A stretch of 59,424 nt of DNA from Paenibacillus periandrae (GCF_022458865.1 NZ_JAJNMU010000041.1:1-59424), one strand, 5' to 3'; shown: positions 1 to 7,723, numbered from the stretch's first letter. The notes: generated by a model from the letters alone, not told the origin. Translations and numbers: made by a program.

Positions 1-29
1 TCCTGAGCCAGGATCAAACTCTCCATAAA
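1..29 (-). rRNA. rrs: 16S rRNA, 5' end only (partial)
   Basis: Read on the minus strand, the first bases contain the universal 16S 5' motif AGAGTTTGATCCTGGCTCAG (positions 3-22). The mature 5' end is placed near 29 by counting back from E. coli position 8. The rest of the gene lies outside the window. Tandem promoters and a leader lie immediately upstream (higher coordinates). Confidence 0.95.
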
Positions 30-109
30 GGTAGAACTTTGATTTGTACTCATTCCTTGCTGACGAGAATTTGCATTCTCTTGTACTGCTATTTACTCAC
101 TCGTTGATT

Positions 110-123
110 CAGTTTTCAAAGGA
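110..123 (-). promoter_or_regulatory. boxA-like antitermination element in the rRNA leader
   Basis: The leader between the P2 promoter and 16S carries TCCTTTGAAAACTG on the minus strand, which resembles the boxA sequence of Firmicute rRNA leaders that binds NusB/S10. Its position about 80 nt before mature 16S fits. The call rests on resemblance only. Confidence 0.45.
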
Positions 124-159
124 CAATCAGTTAAATATTCATTTTGGACCACCATTTTC

Positions 160-183
160 ATTAAATGTTATTAATCATTTAAT
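160..183 (-). other. Perfect inverted repeat in the 16S leader
   Basis: ATTAAATG and CATTTAAT form 8-bp arms around an 8-nt loop, just downstream of the P2 start region. In the transcript this would be an A/U-rich hairpin at the beginning of the leader. No T-tract follows, so it is not an intrinsic terminator. Confidence 0.6.
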
Positions 184-201
184 TTTAGCGGCGACTTTTT
201 T

Positions 202-231
202 AATATACCACACTGACCCACTTCAATGCAA
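202..231 (-). promoter_or_regulatory. rRNA operon promoter P2
   Basis: TTGCAT, an 18-bp spacer and TATATT read leftward towards 16S. The region from 30 to 354 contains no gene; it holds this promoter, P1, and the leader. The initially transcribed region carries a 12-bp sequence shared with P1. Confidence 0.8.
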
Positions 232-306
232 GCTTTTTTTGAAATTAATGATAACATGCTTGATCTAGTTGGTCTTATGCTTGTACCGTTTTTAGCGGCG
301 AGAAGT

Positions 307-336
307 AATGTATCATATCGCTGTTGTATAAGTCAA
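307..336 (-). promoter_or_regulatory. rRNA operon promoter P1
   Basis: TTGACT, an 18-bp spacer and TACATT, about 105 bp upstream of P2. Tandem sigma-A promoters are the usual arrangement for rrn operons in Bacillales. Confidence 0.75.
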
Positions 337-354
337 GCGTTTCATACAATTATT

Positions 355-573
355 TTAACGTTGCATTTTATTCCTCGCATATTTGGAGATTTCTCTGGGC
401 GAAGCCAGCCTCGCATACATTCGAAAAATCACTTTATAACGGGATTCAATCGCCTTCTTGATCTCATTATCCAACTTTTTATCATTTAAATCGAACAGCA
501 TTTCATCCAATTCTTTTTTTAATACATAGTCGAGCTCACTACATTCCCTTGCATTAAACAAAAAACCGAGCAT
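355..573 (-). CDS. Small conserved-type hypothetical protein, 72 aa
   Basis: I do not recognise a characterised family. The 72-residue product is highly charged and predicted soluble, with alternating acidic and basic stretches typical of an all-helical protein; no signal peptide or membrane segment is visible. The start is ATG with an AAAGGGG ribosome binding site about 12 nt upstream, and codon use looks genuine. It is the last gene before the 16S promoters and follows a large dyad that would end transcription of the SpoIIM-type gene. Function unknown; the evidence for being a real gene is the ribosome binding site and gapless reading frame. Confidence 0.6.
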   Translation of the reverse strand: MLGFLFNARECSELDYVLKKELDEMLFDLNDKKLDNEIKKAIESRYKVIFRMYARLASPREISKYARNKMQR

Positions 574-625
574 CAGGCCTCAATGCCCCTTTCCTCTGAA
601 GTTATTCTGTTCATCTGAAGACGCC

Positions 626-687
626 AAAAAGCATGCATGGTTAAAGCACTGATCCATCAAAATTCACTTTGCTTTAAACATGCATGC
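626..687 (-). terminator. Long inverted repeat, probable terminator of the SpoIIM-family gene
   Basis: Two 18-nt arms (631-648 and 670-687) match at 17 of 18 positions around a 21-nt loop. On the minus strand the hairpin is followed by TTTTT (626-630), giving an intrinsic terminator downstream of the SpoIIM-type gene. The arms and loop are longer than in most terminators here. The gene-free stretch 574-757 contains nothing else that I recognise. Confidence 0.65.
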
Positions 688-757
688 CTAAGCCAGTTAA
701 ACAGCTCGTCTGCTTTACTGTTATGCACATATTTAGTTTTTTTATGCGGTATACGTG

Positions 758-1363
758 TTAACTTTTTACAAGCCAGTACGTAAATGTACTTTCGATCAGC
801 GCGGCTACGGTCAATGTAACAACAAGCACGATCACGACCGGACCTATCGCTTTAGCAAAACCAAGAAGCTCTTCCTTATACGCATTCGGTCGATTCGGGC
901 TTATTAGGCCAGCTATAGATTTCATCACCAGAACACCTAAGCGCATACCAAAAGCAGCTGCAATGATGATCGCAGGGATTTCAAGAATACCGTGAGGGAC
1001 GATTCCTTTTAAAACAAAGAGCAGCGATTCTTTATGTGCAGACAAAGCTCCTATATAACCGAGCAGCAATCCGTTCGTTAGCAAAAAAAACAACGGTAAT
1101 ATTCCAAAAAAAGCGCCTAATGCGATGACCAGCAGCGTCTTTAATACATTATTCCAAAAAATTAGCCAGAACATCGACCATTGCGGATTCGGTTTGTCAG
1201 CCATCGATTGTGTCAGCTGCTCCAAAGCTTTTAATTGTGTTTCAATAAAAGTCTGGAATGAATCCGAAAATCCCGCTCCAAGTATCATCCCAACAACAAA
1301 GACAAGCGTCGCTGCGATAAAATAATGCTTCATTAGCTTGAGTTGAATTCTTATATTATTCAT
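758..1363 (-). CDS. SpoIIM-family (DUF95) integral membrane protein
   Basis: A 201-aa multi-pass membrane protein with five or six hydrophobic segments, beginning with one at about residues 14-32. The motif PHGILEIPAI near residue 123 is the hallmark of the SpoIIM/DUF95 family. B. subtilis SpoIIM acts with SpoIID and SpoIIP in the engulfment machine, but this protein differs from it over much of its length, so it may be a paralogue rather than spoIIM itself. The start ATG follows GGGAG at 10 nt. It is divergent from pdaB, so a sporulation context is likely, but the role is inferred. Confidence 0.75.
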   Translation of the reverse strand: MNNIRIQLKLMKHYFIAATLVFVVGMILGAGFSDSFQTFIETQLKALEQLTQSMADKPNPQWSMFWLIFWNNVLKTLLVIALGAFFGILPLFFLLTNGLLLGYIGALSAHKESLLFVLKGIVPHGILEIPAIIIAAAFGMRLGVLVMKSIAGLISPNRPNAYKEELLGFAKAIGPVVIVLVVTLTVAALIESTFTYWLVKS

Positions 1364-1510
1364 GCTTTCTCATCTCCCTACGATTGTTTTATGGTTTTCG
1401 CAAGTGGTAGCCAAGCTCTTATCATATCTTCCTTGTCCCAGCATACACTGTATCAAATGCAAAATATACAAGCCCTTCTTGGTAAGCAGGGCTGCCGGGA
1501 GGTTAGGTTC

Positions 1511-2296
1511 ATGAATTATTTTTATGTAGTGAACGGGAAAAAAATTAAGCAAGTTTTGATTATTGCTGTAGCGATCATTTTTGCAATTGGCATTATTTAT
1601 TCAGAGCGAGATCAAGTGACGGTCTTTTCACAAAGTGAGCCCGCAGCCATTTACAGTGTACAAACCGAGAAAAAGTGGATAGCACTTACCTTTGACATCA
1701 GCTGGGGAGACAAACGAACCGAACCTATCCTCAAAATTTTGGAGGACAAAGGGGTAAAGAACGCTACTTTCTTCCTCTCTTCACCCTGGAGTAAGGATCA
1801 TCCCGAGATGGTACAGCGAATTGTCAAAGGCGGATGGGAGGTTGGAAGTCACGGCCATAAGCATGTCAACTACAGCAGCCTTAACGACGATGAGATTCGG
1901 ACACAAATACAAACAGCCAACCAAATCTTAAACCAGGTTACGGGTAAAAATCCGAATCTGATTCGGTTACCTAATGGTGATTTTGACAAAAGAGTGCTCC
2001 GCATCGCTAACGAGCTTAATTACACGGTCATCCAGTGGGATACAGACTCTATGGATTGGATGAATAAAGGTGTCGATAATATTATCAATCGTGTTGTATC
2101 CAAGGCTCACCCCGGAGACATCGTACTTATGCATGCCAGCGATTCCGTCAAGCAAACTCACGAAGCGCTGCCCGTCATTATCGATCAGCTTCGCGCCAAA
2201 GGCTATGAGTTCGTTACGGTCAGTGAGCTGATGAAGCAAACAGAGGTTCGCAACAAACCGCCCGTGGAAGATCAGGCCATGAAACAGCTGCAATAA
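1511..2296 (+). CDS. pdaB: Polysaccharide deacetylase PdaB, sporulation-specific
   Basis: A NodB-domain deacetylase of 261 aa with an N-terminal signal/anchor segment at about residues 10-30. Conserved pieces are ALTFDISWGD (metal-binding Asp), SHGHKHVNY (His motif), RLPNGDF and GDIVLMHASDS. The N-terminus resembles B. subtilis PdaB (MNHFYV), which supports this ATG; GGGAGG lies 8 nt upstream, and the longer in-frame extension has no comparable site. PdaB is needed to keep the spore cortex intact late in sporulation. A sigma-G-like GCATA at 1441 with an AT-rich element 18 bp on is only suggestive. It converges on kbaA. Confidence 0.92.
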   Translation: MNYFYVVNGKKIKQVLIIAVAIIFAIGIIYSERDQVTVFSQSEPAAIYSVQTEKKWIALTFDISWGDKRTEPILKILEDKGVKNATFFLSSPWSKDHPEMVQRIVKGGWEVGSHGHKHVNYSSLNDDEIRTQIQTANQILNQVTGKNPNLIRLPNGDFDKRVLRIANELNYTVIQWDTDSMDWMNKGVDNIINRVVSKAHPGDIVLMHASDSVKQTHEALPVIIDQLRAKGYEFVTVSELMKQTEVRNKPPVEDQAMKQLQ

Positions 2297-2323
2297 TTCA
2301 GTGCTGACTAATAGAAATTAAGA

Positions 2324-2349
2324 AGAGCCGTCACAGCGGCTCTTTGTTT
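2324..2349. terminator. Bidirectional terminator between pdaB and kbaA
   Basis: AGAGCCG and CGGCTCT form the stem around a six-base loop, followed on the plus strand by TTTGTTTGTTTTT. The last codon position of kbaA (its TGA) lies in the loop, so the convergent genes share one structure. The T-tract is better for pdaB than for kbaA. Confidence 0.8.
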
Positions 2350-2927
2350 GTTTTTAGCACTTTCGATAAAATCAATATTTGCCATGCATTGCAAGCAAGC
2401 AAAGGGATCATCATAAAGAGAGTTGAAGCTGCACTATTGAGCCTGAGCGCTGGTACTGCTTCGATGGCCGTAACAGCTGTCATAAAAAATAACGTAGGGA
2501 TAAATCCATTCCTGTTCGTCAGCTTTACCTTCCACCAAGACGTGGAGAACGCGACAACAAGTAAAATAAGCGGCAGCAGCATGTAAGTAAGCCAGCTTTC
2601 CTGTGCATCTTCATGTCTTAGAAACACCAAATCGACCAAGGCAATAAGGACACAGATCAACTGCAGTGTATCTGTAATCCATTTGGCTCTTATCATGCCC
2701 ATCACTATAAAGCGAACAATCAAGTAAGAGAAAAAACCCATTTGACTGAGAACGCTAATCATGGCCCCGCCAAGCAGCATCGTTACCATGTTAAAGCCAA
2801 TTTCATTACCATTAAGCACACTTATCTTCTGATCGGTGGACTGTAAAATAAAACCTATAATTAAAGCTGCTACAGCTCCAATTACAAGTGTCGTCCAGAA
2901 TAAATAAAACCATTTACGTAATGTCAC
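2331..2927 (-). CDS. kbaA: KinB-signalling activation protein KbaA
   Basis: A 198-aa polytopic membrane protein with about six hydrophobic helices, matching the length and location of B. subtilis KbaA between gerD and pdaB. KbaA is needed for KinB input to the Spo0A phosphorelay at the start of sporulation. I chose the GTG at 2927 because GGGGG lies 8 nt upstream and the protein then begins MTLRKWF just before the first membrane helix; an ORF beginning at 2984 would add 19 residues without a good ribosome binding site. Identification rests on synteny, length and topology. Confidence 0.85.
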   Translation of the reverse strand: MTLRKWFYLFWTTLVIGAVAALIIGFILQSTDQKISVLNGNEIGFNMVTMLLGGAMISVLSQMGFFSYLIVRFIVMGMIRAKWITDTLQLICVLIALVDLVFLRHEDAQESWLTYMLLPLILLVVAFSTSWWKVKLTNRNGFIPTLFFMTAVTAIEAVPALRLNSAASTLFMMIPLLACNAWQILILSKVLKTNKEPL

Positions 2928-3003
2928 AACTTTTACCCCCAGCACATGCATCTTTTCTGATGCTAATTGTACCAACCTTCTCAATAAAAAGCTAATGGGG
3001 AGG

Positions 3004-3035
3004 GCATTTCAAATAAGGCATTTTGGCGAATACTA
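3004..3035 (+). promoter_or_regulatory. Candidate sigma-G-type promoter of gerD
   Basis: GCATT followed after 20 bp by AATACTA, one base off the CATACTA form used by sigma-G. The spacing is 2 bp longer than usual. gerD is sigma-G dependent in B. subtilis, which makes the site plausible but unproven. Confidence 0.35.
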
Positions 3036-3068
3036 CACACAACAAAACATGAAAGGAGCCACGAAGTC

Positions 3069-3746
3069 ATGAAATCTCAATGGTTGCGTCAGGTTGTTCT
3101 TCTCATTCTTATTGGGATGGTATTATCTTCTTGCGGCTCGGATAGCAGCTCTTCACAATCGCAAAACGGCGGTTACAAAGATACAAAAACGATGGTGCTC
3201 GACATATTAAAAACCGAGGATGGTCAAAAGGCTATACTTACAGCATCGCAAAAAGCAGCCGCACAAGATGGAGGGCAGCTAAAGCTACTGTCAGCCGGTG
3301 ATGCCCAGCACATTCAACTTGCGGTTAAGGATGTACTTACCGATACGAGCAATAATAAATTTTTACAAACGGTCATTACAGATCCTAAGTTTGCAGGTGA
3401 ATTTGCCAAAGCGATTCAAAAGGAAATGAAGCAGCTGCAAAAGGATTTGATGAAAGACCCTGAGTACCAGCAAGCACTGGTCAGCACCATGAAAAATCCG
3501 GATTTTGAAAAAATGCTACTGGATACACTAAAAAGTACTCCTTATAGACAGCAGACCAAAACAGTTATTCAAGAATCCATGCAAAGTCCGCTTTTTCGTC
3601 TCGATTTAATGAATGTGATGAAAAAGGTGCTTGAGGAAGAATCTCAACCCAAACAGCAGGCGAGCTCAGGAGGAGAAAAAAGCCAGAGTGGCGGCGGGTC
3701 TCAGGAAAGCGGCGGCGGCGGCGGCGGTGGCAATCAAAAGAAATAA
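3069..3746 (+). CDS. gerD: Spore germination lipoprotein GerD
   Basis: A 225-aa secreted lipoprotein: a hydrophobic signal segment ends in the lipobox LSSC, which would be cleaved before Cys-22 and lipidated. The middle is helical and Gln/Lys-rich with the repeated DPKF/DPEY/NPDF pattern of GerD. GerD organises germinant receptors in the inner spore membrane of B. subtilis. The C-terminus is unusually Gly/Ser-rich and ends in a run of seven glycines before NQKK, encoded by a GGC repeat. It lies head-to-head with kbaA and converges on salA. AAAGGAG lies 11 nt before the ATG. Confidence 0.92.
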   Translation: MKSQWLRQVVLLILIGMVLSSCGSDSSSSQSQNGGYKDTKTMVLDILKTEDGQKAILTASQKAAAQDGGQLKLLSAGDAQHIQLAVKDVLTDTSNNKFLQTVITDPKFAGEFAKAIQKEMKQLQKDLMKDPEYQQALVSTMKNPDFEKMLLDTLKSTPYRQQTKTVIQESMQSPLFRLDLMNVMKKVLEEESQPKQQASSGGEKSQSGGGSQESGGGGGGGNQKK

Positions 3747-3776
3747 TTCGAGGTATCCTTGAGAAATTACAAAAAT

Positions 3777-3815
3777 GACCGCCCGATTGCGATCTCGGAC
3801 GGTCTGTTTATTATG
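3777..3815. terminator. Probable terminator between gerD and salA
   Basis: An interrupted stem (GACCG/CGGTC plus CCGA/TCGG, with one unpaired base on each side) is followed on the plus strand by TGTTTATTAT. It lies between two convergent genes. Confidence 0.55.
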
Positions 3816-3819
3816 AAGG

Positions 3820-4926
3820 CTATTTATTAATGACCTTTTGTGCCAGTTCAATATAAAGGCTGCCGGTTTCGGTATCAGCTTTGTAAACCGATGGTGAATA
3901 GTCAGACTCAGCAGGGTGATTATCTGGCGCACCCAAGGGGATTTGAGCAAGCAGCTCTGTATGCAGCTCTTCTGCAAGCTTCCCGCCACCACCTCTACCA
4001 AATATATAAGCCTTTTCACCACTGGAATCATTATAGTAAGACATGTTTTCAACGATACCAATGATTTCATGCTCGGTATGTATAGCCATAGCACCGGCTC
4101 TTGCGGCAACAAAAGCTGCTGTGGCATGCGGGGTTGTGACGATGATTTCTTTGCTTTGCGGAATCATCTGATGTACATCCAGGGCAACATCACCTGTACC
4201 CGGCGGTAAATCCAACAACACGTATTCAACATCTCCCCAGGTCACTTCCTGAAAAAAGTTGCGCAGCATTTTACCCAGCATCGGACCACGCCAAATGACT
4301 GGTGTATTGTCCTCGACGAAGAAGCCCATAGAAATTACCTTAACTCCAAATCGCTCAATCGGCACGATTTTATTGTCAATTAGCTCAGGCTTTTGGTCGA
4401 TTCCCATCATATCAGGCACACTGAAGCCATAAATATCGGCATCAATAAGGCCTACCTTTTTGCCTAATCTTGCTAGCGCCACGGCCAGGTTAACGGTAAC
4501 AGTGGATTTTCCTACTCCACCCTTGCCACTTGCAATAGCGATGAATTGCACACCTTCTGCAGCATCTAATATGTTACGCGCAGGCACGTTTACTGGATGA
4601 TCAGCAGGTTCTTTGATTGTGTCTGCTTGTTTTTGGGCCGAAACAGCCGCCTGGGTTTTGCGTGAAGCTTCATTACGATCAAATTCAGATAGCCCCCGAA
4701 AGCGTAAATGCACCTCCTGAGCGCCCACTTTTTGAAAAGCGGCTGTAATTTGATCTTCCAAAGTTGTTCGGTAATCTTCACTTTCGTTGGACAATAACAC
4801 CGTAGCTGCGACTCTCTCTTCTTTAATTACCATATCTCGAATAAAATGCAGCTCCACCAAATCCAGCAAAAACTCCTGGTCATGAATCGAGCGAACCGCA
4901 TCCAATAATTGTTCCTTCGTAACCAT
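3820..4926 (-). CDS. salA: Mrp/NBP35-family P-loop ATPase SalA
   Basis: A 368-aa protein with an N-terminal DUF59/MIP18-like domain (about residues 1-90), a linker, and an Mrp ATPase domain with the deviant Walker A motif SGKGGVGKST near residue 133 and the DLPPGTGD motif. Members carry or assemble iron-sulfur clusters; in B. subtilis SalA also represses scoC. ATG with GGGGTGA about 6 nt upstream; an extended -10 promoter lies between it and cwlD, so it need not depend on cwlD. Position between cwlD and gerD is as in B. subtilis. Confidence 0.9.
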   Translation of the reverse strand: MVTKEQLLDAVRSIHDQEFLLDLVELHFIRDMVIKEERVAATVLLSNESEDYRTTLEDQITAAFQKVGAQEVHLRFRGLSEFDRNEASRKTQAAVSAQKQADTIKEPADHPVNVPARNILDAAEGVQFIAIASGKGGVGKSTVTVNLAVALARLGKKVGLIDADIYGFSVPDMMGIDQKPELIDNKIVPIERFGVKVISMGFFVEDNTPVIWRGPMLGKMLRNFFQEVTWGDVEYVLLDLPPGTGDVALDVHQMIPQSKEIIVTTPHATAAFVAARAGAMAIHTEHEIIGIVENMSYYNDSSGEKAYIFGRGGGGKLAEELHTELLAQIPLGAPDNHPAESDYSPSVYKADTETGSLYIELAQKVINK

Positions 4927-4963
4927 AGATTCACCCCAGCAATTGTATTCATACTTGAGTGTT

Positions 4964-4972
4964 ATTATACCA
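4964..4972 (-). promoter_or_regulatory. Extended -10 promoter element of salA
   Basis: TGGTATAAT on the minus strand, about 38 nt before the salA start codon. The -35 region is weak, as expected for an extended -10 promoter. Confidence 0.55.
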
Positions 4973-4980
4973 TAGTTTGT

Positions 4981-5733
4981 TTATAAACCCACTTTTTCAC
5001 CGGAGTAATATCTGAGGACACCTTGATAGATAGCAGCCGCGAGCTTCTTTTGATAATTGCGACTTTTCAGCTTGTCAGCCTCCGGAGGATTCGATAGAAA
5101 GCCTACCTCTATCAAGGCACTGGGCATTTGCAAAGTTTTCAACAAAAATACATTACCCACTGGCTTTGCGATACGTTCTGTATTATTCAGATTGGTTTTC
5201 AGTTCCTCCTGGATGAGTGTGGCCAATACAATGCTGTCTTTATGATTGGGATAGTAGAACGTCTGTGCCCCTGACCATTTAGCTGAGGGTATGCTGTTTA
5301 CGTGAACACTTAGGAACAAGTCCGATTTTTGCTGGTTAATAAATTGCGCCCGATTCATCAAATCCTCGGTCTTTCTTTTACTATAGCCCTTGGTAGACGA
5401 GTCTGCCAAATCTTTATCATCCTCTCGGGTCATGACCACGAGTGCGCCGGCTTCCTGCAAATAATCGCGGAGGTGCAACGAAATGTTCAGGTTTATGTCC
5501 TTTTCTACAGTTCCATCTTTGCTTTGTGCACCTCCATCGGGACCACCATGTCCCGGGTCAAGCGCAATGACCTTACCAGACAAAGGCATCGTCCAGTATG
5601 TCCATGTTTTGGTTGCAGGCAATTCATAACTAAACATAATCAGCATGAGGGCAATAAGCAGAGCTGAGAGCCCGATCTTTAGGCCGCTTTGCAGAGTGAG
5701 CCATATAACGATTCGCTTTCTTCTTTTCCACAT
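4981..5733 (-). CDS. cwlD: N-acetylmuramoyl-L-alanine amidase CwlD
   Basis: A 250-aa Amidase_3 enzyme with an N-terminal membrane anchor at about residues 12-36. Zinc and catalytic motifs are visible: ALDPGHGGPDGG, VEKDINL, FLSVHVNS and ALIEVGFLSN. CwlD with PdaA makes muramic-delta-lactam in spore cortex, the mark read by germination lytic enzymes. ATG 5733 sits 7 nt after AGGTGG; a TTG directly before it is less well spaced. That ribosome binding site is inside one arm of a 49-nt dyad, which could restrain translation. Confidence 0.92.
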   Translation of the reverse strand: MWKRRKRIVIWLTLQSGLKIGLSALLIALMLIMFSYELPATKTWTYWTMPLSGKVIALDPGHGGPDGGAQSKDGTVEKDINLNISLHLRDYLQEAGALVVMTREDDKDLADSSTKGYSKRKTEDLMNRAQFINQQKSDLFLSVHVNSIPSAKWSGAQTFYYPNHKDSIVLATLIQEELKTNLNNTERIAKPVGNVFLLKTLQMPSALIEVGFLSNPPEADKLKSRNYQKKLAAAIYQGVLRYYSGEKVGL

Positions 5734-5740
5734 CAAAAAT

Positions 5741-5789
5741 CCACCTCAAGTCCCTATAGATTCTGTATCATCTATATGGGTTGAGGTGG
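5741..5789 (-). promoter_or_regulatory. Dyad covering the cwlD ribosome binding site
   Basis: Arms CCACCTCAA/TTGAGGTGG (9 bp) continue into CCC-TATAGAT/ATCTATA-GGG (10 bp) with a 2-nt bulge, a 1-nt bulge and an 8-nt loop. The 3' arm on the minus strand contains the GAGGTGG of cwlD. It is followed by ATTTTTG, so it could instead be a terminator for sat read-through. Confidence 0.65.
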
Positions 5790-5829
5790 ACAAATATACC
5801 TTATGACTGTAAGGTGATTCCGTGCGGCT

Positions 5830-7005
5830 TTATACTTTGCATTCTGGCTCTTTCATGCCTTCAATCAGCACTTGAGCTACTTCTGGTCTAGTAAATTCAA
5901 TCGGTGGGCATTGTCCATCACGCAGCAGGGCACGAACCTTGGTACCGGACAAATGCAAGTGCTCTGATGCGTCGTGAGGACATGTTTTACTTGAAGCCAT
6001 GTTGCCGCATTTTTTGCAAAAGAAGCTATGCTCAAAAAACAACGGGGTAATACCCAGCTCATCCTTGGTGAAATTGCTGAATATTTCTTGAGCCTCATAC
6101 GTGCCGTAATAGTCACCCACACCTGCATGATCACGACCTACGATAAAATGCGTGCAGCCGTAATTTTTGCGAACCATTGCGTGAAAAATCGCTTCCCGAG
6201 GTCCAGCATAACGCATGGCTGCAGGGAATACGCCTAAGGATACGCGATCCTTTGGATAGTAGTTTTCCAGCAGTACCAGATAGCTATTCATGCGAACATC
6301 AGCCGAAATATCATCAGACTTGGTTTCGCCTACCAACGGATTCAGAAACAGACCATCGACGATTTCCATCGCTGTTTTTTGTATATACTCATGTGCACGA
6401 TGCACAGGGTTACGGGTCTGGAAACCAACTACCGTCTTCCAGCCCTTCTCTACAAATAAACGGCGAGTTTCTGAGGGATCAAAGTAAAACTGCTTAAACT
6501 TCTCTGCTTTGGGTCTGTTTACTACCTGCAGGGAACCACCTACATTCGTAGTAGGAAGGGAAAACAATTTTTGGACGCCAGGATGGTCAGAATCGTCGGT
6601 TTTAAACACTCTTACAGCCTCATGCTTATGGTTGACACTATAGACGCTTTGAACGTCTAGAATGCCATATATAACGTCATCTGCTTCCCCAACCAGTGCG
6701 ATTTGCTGCCCGATTGAAAGGCCTTTACCAATATGGGCCTCAACAGGAAGAGTTACCGGAATACTCCATACCGTACCGTCAGCCAAGCGCATCCGTTCAA
6801 CAACAGACTGATAGTCCTCTTCTCCCAAGAAGCCGGTAAGTGGTGAAAATGCTCCTACCCCAATCAAATCCAGATCTGAGATAGCCCATGCACTTATTTT
6901 AAGTGTGTACAAAGTTTTGGCAAGCTCCAGCAGGTGCTCTCTCTCTGCACCTTCCACGATTCGGTTGATCAACGTGCCTCCATGAGGTTGAATCGTTTCA
7001 GTCAT
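5830..7005 (-). CDS. sat: Sulfate adenylyltransferase (ATP sulfurylase)
   Basis: A 391-aa enzyme that makes adenosine phosphosulfate from sulfate and ATP, the first step of sulfate assimilation. The motif QTRNPVHRAHEYIQK near residue 195 and VGRDHAGVGDYY near residue 290 are the ATP-binding HxGH-like and GRD motifs, and a Cys/His cluster (FCKKCG, CPHDAS) lies near the C-terminus. ATG 7005 starts MTETIQPHGG; AGGAG is 14 nt upstream, so the in-frame TTG at 7014, spaced 5 nt, is an alternative. It directly follows cysH and is probably cotranscribed. Confidence 0.93.
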   Translation of the reverse strand: MTETIQPHGGTLINRIVEGAEREHLLELAKTLYTLKISAWAISDLDLIGVGAFSPLTGFLGEEDYQSVVERMRLADGTVWSIPVTLPVEAHIGKGLSIGQQIALVGEADDVIYGILDVQSVYSVNHKHEAVRVFKTDDSDHPGVQKLFSLPTTNVGGSLQVVNRPKAEKFKQFYFDPSETRRLFVEKGWKTVVGFQTRNPVHRAHEYIQKTAMEIVDGLFLNPLVGETKSDDISADVRMNSYLVLLENYYPKDRVSLGVFPAAMRYAGPREAIFHAMVRKNYGCTHFIVGRDHAGVGDYYGTYEAQEIFSNFTKDELGITPLFFEHSFFCKKCGNMASSKTCPHDASEHLHLSGTKVRALLRDGQCPPIEFTRPEVAQVLIEGMKEPECKV

Positions 7006-7030
7006 AGGTAGCAAATCATCTCCTCTATTC

Positions 7031-7723
7031 TTATTTATGAAGTCCGCATTCTGTTTTTTCATTGCCAGCCCAACGCCCGGCCCGAGGATCTTCACCAGCT
7101 GCGACTTGACGTGTACAATGCGTGCAGCCAATGCTTGGATAGTTGTTGTCATGCAATGGATTATACAAAACATTGTTTTTGCGGATATAATTCCATACGT
7201 CTTCACTAGTCCAGCTAGCCAAAGGATTGAATTTTACTAAACCAAACTTGGTATCATATTCAACTTTTTTGGAATTGGCACGTGTCGGTGCCTGATCCCG
7301 GCGAATACCAGTTATCCATGCATCGTAATTTTTCAAAATATCGGTTAATGGATCTACTTTTCTTATATTGCAGCATTGATTCGGATTGCTTTTCCAAAGC
7401 TCGTCACCAAATTGTGCAGCCTGTTCGTCTAAAGATAACTTCGGAAGTACTTGGACAAACTCCAAACCGTAGTGCTGCTGCAATTTATCACGTGTATCGT
7501 ATGTTTCCTGAAAATGAACATTTGTATCTAAATAAAATATGTCTGTTTTCGGACTCAGCTTCTGCAGCATATCAACTAATACTACATCCTCTGCGCCGAA
7601 GCTACAGGCTAATGTGATATTGGGAAATTTCTCTACAGCCAGTTCGATCAATGCTTCTGCTGACTGATTCTCATAATGCTCCGCCGATTCCTGGATCCAT
7701 TGCTCTTTTTCAAATAAATTCAT
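7031..7723 (-). CDS. cysH: Phosphoadenylyl-/adenylyl-sulfate reductase
   Basis: A 230-aa reductase that turns APS or PAPS into sulfite with thioredoxin. The N-terminal PP-loop-like motif is SFGAEDVVL near residue 41. The paired cysteines CCNIRK (near 118) and GCTHC (near 202) are the [4Fe-4S] ligands of the APS-accepting type, and the C-terminal TECGLH carries the catalytic Cys. AGGAGG lies 8 nt before the ATG. A sigma-A promoter lies just upstream, so cysH-sat forms a two-gene unit. Confidence 0.93.
   Translation of the reverse strand: MNLFEKEQWIQESAEHYENQSAEALIELAVEKFPNITLACSFGAEDVVLVDMLQKLSPKTDIFYLDTNVHFQETYDTRDKLQQHYGLEFVQVLPKLSLDEQAAQFGDELWKSNPNQCCNIRKVDPLTDILKNYDAWITGIRRDQAPTRANSKKVEYDTKFGLVKFNPLASWTSEDVWNYIRKNNVLYNPLHDNNYPSIGCTHCTRQVAAGEDPRAGRWAGNEKTECGLHK

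Noticed and set aside
44..489. Two plus-strand frames in the rRNA promoter region
   Set aside because: They overlap the rRNA promoters and a minus-strand gene, lack ribosome binding sites and look random.
1343..1510. N-terminal extension of pdaB
   Set aside because: Overlaps the start of the divergent gene and lacks a ribosome binding site; MNYFYV at 1511 aligns with the B. subtilis start.
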